From Pseudomonas entomophila (GTDB lineage Bacteria; Pseudomonadota; Gammaproteobacteria; Pseudomonadales; Pseudomonadaceae), in contig NZ_CP070982.1 of NCBI RefSeq assembly GCF_018417595.1, positions 3,120,001-3,184,000 of the forward strand: a DNA stretch of 64,000 bases. The letters are read 5' to 3'. The notes beneath the pieces were generated by a model that was given only the letters and a program-made list of their open reading frames with translations, did not search any database and had not been told where the DNA came from. Made by a program: the position numbers and the translations under genes. This document shows, piece by piece, positions 45,359 through 55,078 of the stretch; the first letter of the stretch is position 1; each line of letters starts with the position of its first letter.

Positions 45359-46039
45359 ATGCGCATTATCGCCTTGGTATTTTTGCTCTGCGTGGCCAGT
45401 GTGAGCGAGGCCGCCCAGATGCCGCTGTCGGTGCTGCCGGGTGGCGCAATGATCTACAAGCCCGTGCAAAGCATCCGCGAACGTAAATTCGTCGACCTGG
45501 TCCAGCAGAAGACCGACTTCAGCTGCGGCGCCGCGGCGCTGGCCACCATCCTGCGTCAGGCCTATTGGCTCGACGTCGATGAAGAACACATCATCAAGGG
45601 CATGCTCGAACATGCCGACCAGGACCTGGTGCGGGTCCAGGGCTTCTCCATGCTCGACATGAAGCGCTACGTGGAAAGCCTCGGCATGCGTGCCCGCGGT
45701 TACCGGGTGGCCCCCGAAACCTTGAACAGCATCCGCATTCCCGTGGTGGTCCTGATGGACATCCGCGGCTACAAGCACTTCGTGGTCATGCAGCGGGTCG
45801 ACAAAGGCTGGGTCTATATCGGTGACCCGGTACTCGGTCACAAACGCTTCAAGGTCGACGACTTCGTCAAGGGCTGGAACGGCATCATATTCGCCGTCAT
45901 CGGCCAGGGCTACGACAAGAGCAATGCCTTGCTCGACCCACCGCTGCCGCTGTCCGCCAAGAACCGCATCAATAACTTCACCCCGGTGCAAGACGCTGAG
46001 CTGATCGATTTCGGCTTCATCCGCAGCGACTTCTTCTGA
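45359..46039 (+). CDS. fapD: C39-type cysteine protease FapD
   Basis: A 226-residue exported protein with an N-terminal signal (about residues 1-20). The peptidase C39 domain shows the catalytic cysteine in DFSCGAAALATIL (about residue 59), the histidine in YKHFVVM and the aspartate in GDPVLGHKRF. FapD is thought to process or license Fap subunits during export. It follows the intra-operon hairpin and ends in a TGATG overlap with the next open frame. Confidence 0.9.
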   Translation: MRIIALVFLLCVASVSEAAQMPLSVLPGGAMIYKPVQSIRERKFVDLVQQKTDFSCGAAALATILRQAYWLDVDEEHIIKGMLEHADQDLVRVQGFSMLDMKRYVESLGMRARGYRVAPETLNSIRIPVVVLMDIRGYKHFVVMQRVDKGWVYIGDPVLGHKRFKVDDFVKGWNGIIFAVIGQGYDKSNALLDPPLPLSAKNRINNFTPVQDAELIDFGFIRSDFF

Positions 46040-46071
46040 TGAAAAGGAGCACCACGCTCCGGGAGCATCCC

Positions 46072-46818
46072 ATGAATACGCGAATCTGGCTGGCACTGGC
46101 GTGCCTGGCCGCCAGCCTGTCGACCCAGGCAGAGACCTTCAAGCCCATCGAACTGAAGGATCAGGAGCTGGCCAACCTGCGCGGCCGCTATGTGTTGCCG
46201 GGGCGCATCGTCAGTTTTGGCATCGTCATGACCAGCACCTGGCAGAACGCCAATGGCGAGGTGATCGGTGCAACGTCCTCGATGCAGATCCAGCATTCGA
46301 CCATCACGCCGCAGTTCTATGTGTCGATAATCAATGAGAAGGGCAATGGCGCCTCCTCGTCGCAAAGCAGCGGGACTGGCAGCGTGACCGGTGGCAGTGG
46401 CCTGAACACCACCCAGGGCGTCACCCAGGTCGTGCGCGCCGCCGGCGACTTCAACGCGGCGCAGAACAATGTCGACATCAACGTCACCAAAGGCAACGAG
46501 GCGCCCACGACGCAACCTCAGGGCCAGCTTCTGGCAGCAGGCTCGACGGTGATGGGCAGCAACGGCGCAGGCACACTGAGCGTTTCCGCCAGCAATTCGG
46601 GGCTGCAACTCAATATCGATGCCGGCAACAACCAGGGCAGCAGCCTGCAGCGCCTGGCCCAGGGCGGGCTGATGCAGAACACCACCTTGCTGGGTTCCGG
46701 CAACCGGGTGAACAACCTCACCTCCCTGAATATCGTGTTGCGCGACGGTGCGGCGGCAGCTGGATCGGTCGGCACCAATCTTGACCAGCTCAAAGGCCTA
46801 CGCACTTCCGGATACTGA
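46072..46818 (+). CDS. fapE: Fap-associated exported protein FapE
   Basis: A 248-residue exported protein with a signal peptide (MNTRIWLALACLAASLSTQA). The mature N-terminus has LKDQELANLRGRYVLPGRIV, the conserved FapE opening, followed by Asn/Gly/Ser-rich sequence with amyloid-like NNQGSSLQRLAQGG. FapE is a fibril-associated minor component. I prefer the ATG at 46072, after GGGAG, because it gives a normal signal peptide; the frame is also open from 46039, where an ATG overlaps the fapD stop. Confidence 0.88.
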   Translation: MNTRIWLALACLAASLSTQAETFKPIELKDQELANLRGRYVLPGRIVSFGIVMTSTWQNANGEVIGATSSMQIQHSTITPQFYVSIINEKGNGASSSQSSGTGSVTGGSGLNTTQGVTQVVRAAGDFNAAQNNVDINVTKGNEAPTTQPQGQLLAAGSTVMGSNGAGTLSVSASNSGLQLNIDAGNNQGSSLQRLAQGGLMQNTTLLGSGNRVNNLTSLNIVLRDGAAAAGSVGTNLDQLKGLRTSGY

Positions 46819-46864
46819 TCTACGCTGAGTCTCATCTTTTGTAGTCAGAAGGGACGGCTAACTC

Positions 46865-48148
46865 ATGCACCGATTGTCAACACTCAGAGCTATTGTCTGT
46901 TTGAGTACCCTGGCTCCGGCCAGTTTGCTGCACGCGGCAACGGACCCGCAGGTCGAAGCGCTGAAACAGGAACTCATCCAGTTGAAGCAGCGCTACGAGG
47001 CACAACAGAACGCGCTGATGGTGTTGGAGCAACGTCTTCGCCAGGTAGAGGAAACACCGGCAGCCGCGCCACCCAAGCGCCTGGTGCGGTCCCCTGCGGA
47101 GAAGGCCAAGGGCGCGCAGACTGTGGCTTCGGGGGCACCGGGCGCTTCCGGCAGCTCGTATGGCCAGTCGCTCAAGGACGACTCGGAGCCCGCACAAAGC
47201 GTGTCCAACCTGTATGACGAAGCCAGCGGCTTCTTCGGCGGTGGCAAGTTCAGTGTCGAAACAGGACTGACCTACTCGCGCTATGACACCCAGGCACTGG
47301 TGCTCAACGGTTTCCTGGCGCTGGACTCGATCTTCCTTGGCAATATCAACATCGACCGTATCAAGGCCGATGTCTGGACGCTGGACCTGACCGCACGCTA
47401 CAACGTCGACCAGCGTTGGCAGTTCGACGTCAACGTTCCGATCGTCTATCGCGAGTCCACCTATTCCTCCGGCGGTGTGCAAGGCTCCGGCAAGAATGCC
47501 TCCGACGCCAGTGTCACTCGCGACCCCGAGATCGGCGATGTCAACTTTGGTGTTGCCTACAAGTTCATCGATGAATCGGAAAACTGGCCCGACGCCGTCG
47601 CGACGCTGCGCGTGAAGGCCCCGACCGGCAAAGATCCCTACGGTATCAAGCTGATCCAGCCAGACCCCAGTAACAACAATCTGTTCGTGCCCGAGAGCCT
47701 TCCCACCGGCAATGGCGTCTGGGCGATCACACCAGGCATCTCGCTGGTCAAGACCTTCGACCCGGCCGTGCTGTTCGGCAGCCTGTCCTACACTTACAAC
47801 ATGAAGGACTCGTTCAGCGACATCGACCCAACGCTCAACAACAAGACACCTGGTGATGTGAAACTTGGCGACTCCTGGCAGATCGGTGGCGGTATCGCAT
47901 TCGCACTGAACGAGAAGATGAGCATGTCGTTCTCGGTCACCGACCAGTTCGCCCGCAAGAGCAAGATCAAGCAGGACGGCGGTGACTGGCAGTCGATCAC
48001 CAACAGCGACTACAACGCGGCGAACTTCAACGTCGGCCTGACCTTCGCCGCCTCCAACAACCTGACCATCGTGCCCAACCTGTCCATCGGCCTGACCGAG
48101 GACGCGCCGGACTTCACCTTCAGCCTGAAATTCCCCTACTACTTCTGA
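46865..48148 (+). CDS. fapF: Outer-membrane amyloid secretion channel FapF
   Basis: A 427-residue protein. The signal peptide (about 1-25) is followed by a coiled-coil helix ([20 protein letters not shown], about residues 29-48), a Pro/Ala/Lys linker with a Gly/Ser patch, and then a beta-barrel ending in FSLKFPYYF, with the aromatic C-terminus of outer-membrane barrels. FapF is a trimeric barrel that exports FapB, FapC and FapE, gated by the helical plug. It is the last fap gene, followed by a hairpin. Confidence 0.92.
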   Translation: MHRLSTLRAIVCLSTLAPASLLHAATDPQVEALKQELIQLKQRYEAQQNALMVLEQRLRQVEETPAAAPPKRLVRSPAEKAKGAQTVASGAPGASGSSYGQSLKDDSEPAQSVSNLYDEASGFFGGGKFSVETGLTYSRYDTQALVLNGFLALDSIFLGNINIDRIKADVWTLDLTARYNVDQRWQFDVNVPIVYRESTYSSGGVQGSGKNASDASVTRDPEIGDVNFGVAYKFIDESENWPDAVATLRVKAPTGKDPYGIKLIQPDPSNNNLFVPESLPTGNGVWAITPGISLVKTFDPAVLFGSLSYTYNMKDSFSDIDPTLNNKTPGDVKLGDSWQIGGGIAFALNEKMSMSFSVTDQFARKSKIKQDGGDWQSITNSDYNAANFNVGLTFAASNNLTIVPNLSIGLTEDAPDFTFSLKFPYYF

Positions 48149-48163
48149 CCTTGCCAGTTGAAT

Positions 48164-48182
48164 GGGCCTGCCGTGCGGGCCC
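48164..48182 (+). terminator. Hairpin at the end of the fap operon
   Basis: GGGCCTGC and GCGGGCCC (one G-T pair) form a stem around CGT, 16 bp after the fapF stop, followed by GTCATTTGG. It is a plausible operon terminator with a weak T-tract. Confidence 0.55.
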
Positions 48183-48284
48183 GTCATTTGGTTACCAGCT
48201 TTGTCCTACAGACGCTGCGTAGGCGTGGCCTGATATCATTCGGCACATTTATGTGACGATTTGATGGCAAGAAGGAACGCTTAC

Positions 48285-50483
48285 GTGAGAAACATGCTTG
48301 GCCACCCCCGCGCCCGGTTGCTCGCCCTGGCCACGCTGGTGCTGGCCATTCCCCTGGCAGCACGCGCCTTGCTGGGCTGGTCCGACCCGCTGGGGTACCT
48401 GTCCGACCTGGCGATCGGCAGCCTGCTGGTGCTGCTGTTGCAGCGTGCGCCACTGTGGCTGGCGCTGCCCGTGATACTGGCCTGGGGCGGCCTGCTGATC
48501 GCCTCTGCCGAACTGGTCAGCGCGGTCGGGCGCCTGCCCAACCAGACGGACCTCACCTACCTGTTCGATCCGCAGTTCATGGAGAACTCCACCGGCGGCG
48601 CCCTGGCCAGGCCTTGGTTGCCGTGGCTGCTGGCGAGCGCCCTGCTCGCCTGGCTGGCTACCGTCTGCTTCGGTACGCGTCAAGGCGCCGCCTTGTCGCG
48701 CAAGGCCTGGGCCGTGCCGGCGGTCTTGCTGGCGACGCATTGGGGCAGCCAGCAGCTCGCGCCCTCGGAGGCCGATCAATGGCGCCAATACAACCTGCCG
48801 CACCAGTTGCTCTCGGCGGCGGCGGGCCAGTTGCAGCAGCGGGCCCAGGTGCTGGTCGTGGGGGAAACACCCGTCACGCCACTGGCCATTGCCGGCCTCA
48901 CCCAGACCGACCTGCACGGCCAGCGGCTGTTCGATGGCCCGGGCACGGCGCGCAACCTGCTGATCATCACCGTCGAAGGGATCCCGGGTACTTATATTCG
49001 AGCCAACCGCCAGGCCGTGGGTAGCCGGTTCGACGAAGAACTCATGCCCAATCTGAGCCGCTGGGCCGAACGCGGCATGAACACCCCCGACTACGTGCTG
49101 CACACCCACCAGACCATTCGCGGCCTGTACGCCATGCTCTGCGGCGACTACGACAAGCTGGCCAACGGCACCCCGAAAGGTGTCGAACTGCTGACCCAGG
49201 ACGTGCGCAACCAGGCCTGCCTGCCCGCACAACTGCGCCAGGCCGGCTTCACCACCCACTACCTGCAAGGCGCCGGGCTGCGCTTCATGGCCAAGGACCG
49301 GATCATGCCGCACATCGGTTTCGACCAGGTGCACGGCCTGGAGTGGTTCAACAACGCGAACTACCTGGAGTTCCCTTGGGGCAAGGACGATCGTGCGTTC
49401 TTCGAAGGCGCTCTGGACTACGTGGGTGAACTGCGCAAGCAGCCACAACCCTGGATGCTCACCCTGCTGACCGTGGGCACCCATCAACCCTACTCCGCAC
49501 CTGACGACTACCTGCAGCGCCATGCCACCGCCAAGCAGGCCGCCGTCGCCTACCTCGACGACGCCCTGGGCAGTTTTCTCGACGCACTGGAACGCGAAGG
49601 AGTGCTGAAAGACACCCTGGTGGTCGTCACCTCGGACGAGTCCCACGGCATTGATGGCGTGCGTCTGGCCTCTTCGTGGGGCTTCAACCTTACCCTGGCG
49701 CCTGAGCAAGGGCAGTTGCCCAGACTCAACCGAGGCACCTACGGCCATGTAGACCTGGCCACCTCGCTGCTCGACTACTTCACCCTGCCGATCCCGGCAG
49801 CGCTGGCGGGGCGTTCGTTGTACCGTGACTACGATACCGGCCGCGAAATGATCGCCTACACCAACGGTGTGCTGCGCTACCACGACGGCCAAGGCACGTT
49901 CAGCGAATGCGATTTCCAGCAACGCTGCCGGCGCTACGCCAGCGAAGGCTTCATTACCGAACAGGCTCGCTTCCTGGGCCACGGCGAACACACCCTCGGC
50001 GCACAAATCAGCTTGCTGGCCGCCACCCTCGATCAGTCGCTGCTGAATACCCCGCTCAACCTGCGCTACCAGTTCGGCGGCCCCGCGCCCATCGCGCTTC
50101 AGGACCGCATCCGTGACGACTGGGCGGACAACCTCATCGGTGCGCAATACCTGGAAATGCCCGAGGGCTCGCGTACCCGGGTGCGCGTCAAGATCCGGGC
50201 GCTCGACCCGAAGCACGAAGCCTATATCCAGCTGAAGGCCAAGGAGCGAGAGCAGGATGTGGCGCTGGGGCTGCCCGAGGAAGTGCGAGTAACGGCCGAC
50301 CAACCATTGGAAATGGAGTTCGGGTTCGACAACCCCACCGAGCGCAAGGCGTTCTCCTTCCACCTGCTGGGCTATGGTGGCGGAGAGGTCGAAGTGAGTG
50401 ATTTCAGCGTGATCACCGCACTGCCAGGCGAAGAAGAAACCCTGGAGGAGCGCGTGGACGGGCATATCGCCCAGTCCACCTGA
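48285..50483 (+). CDS. LtaS-like membrane phosphoglycerol/phosphoethanolamine transferase (sulfatase fold)
   Basis: A 732-residue protein. The N-terminal 165 residues hold about four to five membrane helices; the periplasmic part is an alkaline-phosphatase/sulfatase-fold domain. Metal-site and nucleophile features are LIITVEG, HTHQTIRGLYAMLCG (nucleophile threonine), THQPYS and VTSDESHG. The family moves phosphoglycerol or phosphoethanolamine onto surface glycans. A beta-rich C-terminal domain of about 150 residues follows. I chose GTG at 48285 because AAGGAA lies 7 bp upstream; ATG at 48264 is possible. It lies directly after fap and before the EPS genes, so a matrix or envelope substrate is plausible. 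Confidence 0.82.
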   Translation: MRNMLGHPRARLLALATLVLAIPLAARALLGWSDPLGYLSDLAIGSLLVLLLQRAPLWLALPVILAWGGLLIASAELVSAVGRLPNQTDLTYLFDPQFMENSTGGALARPWLPWLLASALLAWLATVCFGTRQGAALSRKAWAVPAVLLATHWGSQQLAPSEADQWRQYNLPHQLLSAAAGQLQQRAQVLVVGETPVTPLAIAGLTQTDLHGQRLFDGPGTARNLLIITVEGIPGTYIRANRQAVGSRFDEELMPNLSRWAERGMNTPDYVLHTHQTIRGLYAMLCGDYDKLANGTPKGVELLTQDVRNQACLPAQLRQAGFTTHYLQGAGLRFMAKDRIMPHIGFDQVHGLEWFNNANYLEFPWGKDDRAFFEGALDYVGELRKQPQPWMLTLLTVGTHQPYSAPDDYLQRHATAKQAAVAYLDDALGSFLDALEREGVLKDTLVVVTSDESHGIDGVRLASSWGFNLTLAPEQGQLPRLNRGTYGHVDLATSLLDYFTLPIPAALAGRSLYRDYDTGREMIAYTNGVLRYHDGQGTFSECDFQQRCRRYASEGFITEQARFLGHGEHTLGAQISLLAATLDQSLLNTPLNLRYQFGGPAPIALQDRIRDDWADNLIGAQYLEMPEGSRTRVRVKIRALDPKHEAYIQLKAKEREQDVALGLPEEVRVTADQPLEMEFGFDNPTERKAFSFHLLGYGGGEVEVSDFSVITALPGEEETLEERVDGHIAQST

Positions 50484-50513
50484 CGGCGATTGTCTTGTGG
50501 CGTTTTCGAGAAC

Positions 50514-50630
50514 GAGCGCCGCTGAGCGGCGCATCGCGGATGAATCCGCTCCTACAGGCGCAGCGATATCGATGGCCTGTGTAGGAGCGGCTTTAGCCGC
50601 GATGTGCCGCCCGGGGCGGCGCTCGATCTC
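50514..50630. repeat. Two divergent REP elements
   Basis: One REP (50514-50557) ends CGCTCCTACAG; a second (50578-50630) begins TGTAGGAGCGGCTTTAGCCG in the opposite orientation. They lie between the phosphotransferase gene and the convergent kinase gene. Confidence 0.8.
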
Positions 50631-50653
50631 ATTGAAAGGGCTGGCCCTCGACG

Positions 50654-51460
50654 TCAGTAGTAGGAGCGTTTCTGCGGCTCTGCCTTGTTCAGCACCGCAC
50701 CGATCAGGTTGGCCGTGGCCAGGTGATACAGGCAGTCCTCGATCTCCTTCTTGCTGTTCACGCCGTTCGCGACCACCAGCAACACGCAGTCGAACTTGGG
50801 CAGCACGGTGATCGCATCGTCGGAACTGAGCAGCGGTGGCAAGTCGAAGATGCAGATACGCGACTCGTAACGTTCGCGCAGGTCGCTGATCAGGTTGCTC
50901 ACCTTTGGCGAAGACAGCATTTCAGTGGACAACGGTATCGGCTCACGGGTTGGCAACACCACGAAACGCGGCAAGGTCGGGTTGACCATCACCTCTTCGA
51001 GCCCCGACTTGCCGGCCAGCAGCTCATTGAGCGCCTTGTCCATCGGCAGCCCGAGGGCACTGCCGACTCTCGGGCGACGCAGGTCGAAGTCAACCAGCAA
51101 CGCCGTCTTGGTCGTGTGGTGGGCGATGCTCATGGCCAGGTTGATCGACAGCACCGTCTTGCCGGCCTCGGGCGTCGGGGATGTGATCGCCAGGGTGCGC
51201 CATCCCCTTTCTTCCATGGTCTGCAGGATCTGCGTGCGCAACAGGTCGAACGCCCAGCTCATGTTCGAGTTCTTGTTGTAGGCCACGATTCGATTGCGCT
51301 CCAGATGCTCCGCGCGCAAAGGCACGACCTTGGTCTGCACATAATCGAAGGGACCCAGCAATTCATGCTGCTCCACCAGCGGCACGGGCTGCGGCGTCTC
51401 CGAGGCACCCGGTGAAACCTGATGAAGGTTCTTTCCAACAACCGGCGTAATCCTGTCCAT
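50654..51460 (-). CDS. Exopolysaccharide BY-kinase (CpsD/CapB-like tyrosine autokinase)
   Basis: A 268-residue cytoplasmic P-loop protein. Walker A is SPTPEAGKT, Walker A' is ALLVDFDLRRP and Walker B is ICIFDLPP. It matches the kinase half of Wzc, which works with a separate chain-length protein, here the next gene upstream. The C-terminal tyrosine cluster, the usual autophosphorylation site, is only YY (KRSYY), so it is minimal. The ATG at 51460 is chosen; the frame continues into the neighbouring gene. It is the last gene of the minus-strand EPS operon, 11 bp after the Wzz-like gene. Confidence 0.87.
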   Translation of the reverse strand: MDRITPVVGKNLHQVSPGASETPQPVPLVEQHELLGPFDYVQTKVVPLRAEHLERNRIVAYNKNSNMSWAFDLLRTQILQTMEERGWRTLAITSPTPEAGKTVLSINLAMSIAHHTTKTALLVDFDLRRPRVGSALGLPMDKALNELLAGKSGLEEVMVNPTLPRFVVLPTREPIPLSTEMLSSPKVSNLISDLRERYESRICIFDLPPLLSSDDAITVLPKFDCVLLVVANGVNSKKEIEDCLYHLATANLIGAVLNKAEPQKRSYY

Positions 51461-51471
51461 CGTGACCTTCC

Positions 51472-53040
51472 CTATGCAAACCGAGCCATGGCTTTGAACA
51501 GCAGAACATCCAGCGGCATATAGAACAGGTGGATGACCACCAGCAGGATAGCCGCCAGCAGAATCCCCACGCTGACCAGCATCACCCGCCATTTCCTGCG
51601 CCGGGCCAGATCCGCCTGGGTGGAGATGTAGGGCACGGCGACCAGCACCCGTTTACCCAGGACGCTCTCCAGGGCCCCCACACCACGTATGCGTTGGTTC
51701 AACATTTCCAGCAGCATCACCAATGCACCACCACCAGCCGGTGCCAGCACCAGGCCAAGGGCGACGATTTTCTTGCGGTTGGGTTTGACCGGCTTCTCGG
51801 GCATCAGTGGGGGTTCGAGCAGGACGAAGCGTTCAGCCTTGTTTTCCTGCTCCAGGCTCTCGGTGATCTTGGCGCCCATTTCCTTGGCGCGGATCTCCTC
51901 GTACTTCTTGCGTGCGTTGTCGTGATCACGCATCAAGGTGACCAGGCCGCGCTCGACCTGTGGCGCTTCAAGGATCTGCGCCTCGTAGCCCTCCATTTTC
52001 TTGGTCAGCTCGCGCTTCTGCTGGGCCAGCGAAGCGATCGTGTCCTGCGCCGCGACAATCTTGGCCCGGGCCCGGGCCACGTCGAGACTGACCGATGCCG
52101 CCGCCAGGCCCTTGCCGTCGGTGGCGCCCTCAAGCGCCTGGATCTTGCGTTGAATCGCGACCACGTCAGGGTGTGCCGGGGTGTACTTGGTCAGCAACCG
52201 GGTGTACTCGGCCTTGAGGCTGCCCAGGTCCTGCGGCTGCTCGGCGGCCGAGGGGCGAGTGCCGTCGGGGCGAGTGGCCAGGCCAGCATTCGCCGCCGAC
52301 AGTTCGAGTTCCAGGTAGCGCAGCTCTTCCTGGGCATTCTTGTAGTCGCGATCCACCTCCCGGAACTCCAGCTCCGAGCGTGACAACATGCTCATGCGCA
52401 GCGACTGGTTCTCGGGCAAGGCGTTGGCGTGGGCCTGTTTGAAGTCCGCCAGCTGGTTTTCCAGCGTGGCCAGCTCGGCCCCCAGCTTGTCGGCTTCCTG
52501 GGTCAGGAATTCGGTGGTTTCACTGGCGCGCTCGGTACGTTGCTTCATGTTCTCGTTGAGGAACAGCGTCACCAGTTCGTTGGCCACTTCCTTGGCGACT
52601 TCCGGACGCTTGTGCTCGAACGACACGCTGAACGCCACCGTGGTCTCGCCCCGCCCTTTGACGAAGGTGCTGAGGGTGGTCACGACGATGGCGTTGCGCA
52701 TCTGGTCGATCTTGTCGGCTTCGCTGAGTTGCCGGCCCTTGTCAGCGAACAGGTTGTACTTGTCGATGATCTGCAGCAGGTTCTCGCGGGTCATGACCCG
52801 TTGGCGGATGACCTCGATACGTTCATCGGCGAAGCTGTTGTTGTTGGCCGACACCAGCTCCGGCGAGATCTGCTGCGACTCGACCAGGATGGTGCCGGTC
52901 GACTGATAGACCGGCGGCACGGAGACCGCCACTCCCACTGTCGCCGCCAGGATGACCACCGCCGTCACCCCCAGCAGCAGGGCTCGGTCCTTGATGATGG
53001 CGATGTAGTCTTTCAGGGACAGCTCGTATTCAGATTTCAT
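51472..53040 (-). CDS. Wzz/GumC-type polysaccharide chain-length and export protein
   Basis: A 522-residue inner-membrane protein. One helix lies near the N-terminus (ALLLGVTAVVILAATVGVAV, about residues 16-35) and one near the C-terminus (VMLVSVGILLAAILLVVIHL). The Wzz beta domain is next to the first helix, and the central periplasmic part is a long coiled coil (about residues 150-370). It controls chain length and couples to the BY-kinase. A GTG three codons upstream (53049) is an alternative start. The barrel gene ends 21 bp upstream. Confidence 0.88.
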   Translation of the reverse strand: MKSEYELSLKDYIAIIKDRALLLGVTAVVILAATVGVAVSVPPVYQSTGTILVESQQISPELVSANNNSFADERIEVIRQRVMTRENLLQIIDKYNLFADKGRQLSEADKIDQMRNAIVVTTLSTFVKGRGETTVAFSVSFEHKRPEVAKEVANELVTLFLNENMKQRTERASETTEFLTQEADKLGAELATLENQLADFKQAHANALPENQSLRMSMLSRSELEFREVDRDYKNAQEELRYLELELSAANAGLATRPDGTRPSAAEQPQDLGSLKAEYTRLLTKYTPAHPDVVAIQRKIQALEGATDGKGLAAASVSLDVARARAKIVAAQDTIASLAQQKRELTKKMEGYEAQILEAPQVERGLVTLMRDHDNARKKYEEIRAKEMGAKITESLEQENKAERFVLLEPPLMPEKPVKPNRKKIVALGLVLAPAGGGALVMLLEMLNQRIRGVGALESVLGKRVLVAVPYISTQADLARRRKWRVMLVSVGILLAAILLVVIHLFYMPLDVLLFKAMARFA

Positions 53041-53061
53041 GGCGGCCACCCAACTGAGGAT

Positions 53062-54177
53062 TCAGAGGTCGGGAAATCTATAAGTCAGCGTAAGTCCAGC
53101 GATCGTAGCTTCGGCATCGGGCGAGCCATTTTGTTGGCGCTCCTTGTACATCAACGATAGGCGCAGATCCCAAAAAGGCGAGAATTGCCGACTACCCCAG
53201 ATGCTGTAGGTCTGCAGCGTGTTGGGTGTCTGCCCCTTGCTGTCCTGCCAGGCCGCGTCGACACCCACACGGTTGAGCTCGCTGAGCGCGTAGCTCCAGC
53301 TACCGCGGATCATGTCGAGTTCGGCGAAGCCACCTTCCGCACTGGCGACGGTGCTGCGCTCGGCACTGAGGCTGGCATCGGTGCGCAGGCCCCGGTAATT
53401 GAGCAACACGCCACCTTCTCCGCGACGCTGGCCAGAGCCGGAGACCTGGCTGACGCCAAGATGCACGACGGTTTCCAGTTGATCGGAGAACTGGTACTTC
53501 ATGCCGATGGTCGGCGTGTAGCTGTTGGTGGCGACAGCCCCAGCGCTGGTCTGCTCCGGCTCATAGCGCCGCACCCGCATGCTGCTGAAGACATCGGTGC
53601 GCTCGCTCCAGGCATAGGTGTACTTGAGCGTGTTCGCGTACTCGTCGAAACCGGTCAGCGAGGTGATGTCATAGCGTGCGTGGTTGTAGGTGGTTTCGTT
53701 GTCCAGGGTGCCCCGCTCGCTGAGCGCATAGCTCCAGTCCGCAGTCAGCGTGCTCAGTTTCTGCGTGCCGTCGGTGGTTACCACGCCGGTGTCGAGCACG
53801 GTGCCGGAGAGTGTCGAGCTTTCGATGTACTGCCCACTCAAGCCGAAATGCCCGCGCTCGGTCTCCCGCCGCCAGCCCAGGCTGAGGTCGGGGTCCTCGC
53901 GATTGCCCAGCACACTCGTGTCGGAGGAATGCAGCACGTGCGCCCCCAGCCCCAGCCGCCACTCATCGCGGTCGAAGGTGCCGACTAGGCTGTAGCGTGG
54001 CTCGATGATCGTTCGCATCACACCCTTCTCGTCCGAGGTCAGGAGCAATGGGTTGCTGTCGTACTCGACGGTCGTGGGTACCACGACCGAGGATTGCCAG
54101 ATGGACGCTTGGGCCAGGCCCGTGTACGGCAAAATCAGTAACGCCGTTGCAACACTTGTTGTTCGAATAATAGGCAC
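53062..54177 (-). CDS. EPS-associated outer-membrane beta-barrel protein
   Basis: A 371-residue protein with a signal peptide (cleavage near AQA, residue 24). Alternating polar and hydrophobic beta-strands rich in Tyr and Trp follow throughout, ending GLTLTYRFPDL. The first mature segment VVVPTTVEYDSNPLL is like barrels found in EPS and PEP-CTERM-associated loci. It probably helps pass or anchor the polysaccharide at the outer membrane. It lies between the export protein (28 bp) and the Wzz-like gene (21 bp). I recognise the context more than the sequence. Confidence 0.78.
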   Translation of the reverse strand: MPIIRTTSVATALLILPYTGLAQASIWQSSVVVPTTVEYDSNPLLLTSDEKGVMRTIIEPRYSLVGTFDRDEWRLGLGAHVLHSSDTSVLGNREDPDLSLGWRRETERGHFGLSGQYIESSTLSGTVLDTGVVTTDGTQKLSTLTADWSYALSERGTLDNETTYNHARYDITSLTGFDEYANTLKYTYAWSERTDVFSSMRVRRYEPEQTSAGAVATNSYTPTIGMKYQFSDQLETVVHLGVSQVSGSGQRRGEGGVLLNYRGLRTDASLSAERSTVASAEGGFAELDMIRGSWSYALSELNRVGVDAAWQDSKGQTPNTLQTYSIWGSRQFSPFWDLRLSLMYKERQQNGSPDAEATIAGLTLTYRFPDL

Positions 54178-54205
54178 TATGAATTCTTAATTAAGTCGAG
54201 CAGGC

Positions 54206-54763
54206 TCACGGGACGACCAAGGTGTCGCCCGCCTGGAGTTGAAAGTTTGTGGAAAGGTCACGGCCGGAAACCAGGTCCTTGTAACGTACCGGCAGCACTT
54301 TTTGGTCATTGCCCTGTATGCGGATCACCTTGATGTCGCTTACGTCGGCGAATTTGTCCAGTCCACCCGACAGGCTCAAGGCCTGCAGCACAGCGGTGGG
54401 ACCTGCCATCGGCACGGGGCCCGGCTTGATGACTTTGCCTTGGACATACACGACGTTGCCGGCCGGATTGAGGATGTCGACACTGACATTCGGCTCGGCG
54501 AGGTAGGTTTTGAGCTTGACGCTGATCTTCTGTGTGGCGGTGGCAGCATCCAGACCGGCTACATCGACCCGGCCAGCCAATGGGAAGGTGATGCTGCCAT
54601 CTGGAAGCACGGTGGTTTCCCGTCGCAGGGTATCTTCCTGCCAGACGGAAATCAGCACCTTGTCGCCGGGGTTCAGCAAGTAGGGGGTTGTCGGTTCGTT
54701 GGCGCCAGATGCACCGGACCACAGCATCAGCACGCCCAGCAGGGGAAGCAGCAAACGCACCAT
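54206..54763 (-). CDS. Polysaccharide export protein (Wza/GumB family, short)
   Basis: A 185-residue exported protein with a signal peptide (about residues 1-20) and no lipobox cysteine. Poly_export motifs follow: YLLNPGDKVLISVWQEDTLR, PDGSITFPLAGRVDVAGL, then an SLBB domain with VYVQGKVIKPGPVPM and the ending LQAGDTLVVP. Wza-like proteins form the outer-membrane exit for capsular or extracellular polysaccharide; this short form lacks the C-terminal transmembrane helix, so the barrel protein downstream may supply the pore. GGAGGG lies 7 bp before the ATG. Confidence 0.88.
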   Translation of the reverse strand: MVRLLLPLLGVLMLWSGASGANEPTTPYLLNPGDKVLISVWQEDTLRRETTVLPDGSITFPLAGRVDVAGLDAATATQKISVKLKTYLAEPNVSVDILNPAGNVVYVQGKVIKPGPVPMAGPTAVLQALSLSGGLDKFADVSDIKVIRIQGNDQKVLPVRYKDLVSGRDLSTNFQLQAGDTLVVP

Positions 54764-54949
54764 GAGGGGTCCCTCCGGCCAACGGGTGGCCATGCAAAAG
54801 AGCACTGAACGAGAACAGCACACTACCTCTTCGCTCCGCTTCGCAGCCACACGGCTCGCTGCGGCGACCCCGATCATCCTGGAGGTCCGCTTTGCCAGCC
54901 GTGCCATCACCAGAAAGTTATGGTGCTGGCTGTTGATGCTGGCTAGTGG

Positions 54950-54977
54950 AATATAGCAATCGCCCGGGAATTCTCAA
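54950..54977 (-). promoter_or_regulatory. Predicted sigma-70 promoter of the Wza-like operon
   Basis: On the minus strand TTGAGA (54972-54977) and TATATT (54950-54955) are 16 bp apart, each 5/6 to consensus. Transcription would start about 180 bp before the export gene, leaving a long leader. The 315-bp gap around it holds no gene. Confidence 0.55.
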
Positions 54978-55078
54978 GCGGTTGACAGTGCTGTCGATCG
55001 CCATTGACCGTCGATTTGCCGACGCGGACCTGGAAAGGCGCTTGGATCGGGTCAAGTTCAAGCCTTCCAGGCAGGCCG

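Noticed and set aside
43778..46096. 772-residue open frame antisense to fapC-fapD
   Set aside because: It is the reverse of the repetitive FapC and FapD genes, with no domain and no ribosome site.
48249..50534. 761-residue open frame antisense to the LtaS-like gene
   Set aside because: Shadow of a real gene; composition is Gln/Gly/Val-rich with no motif.
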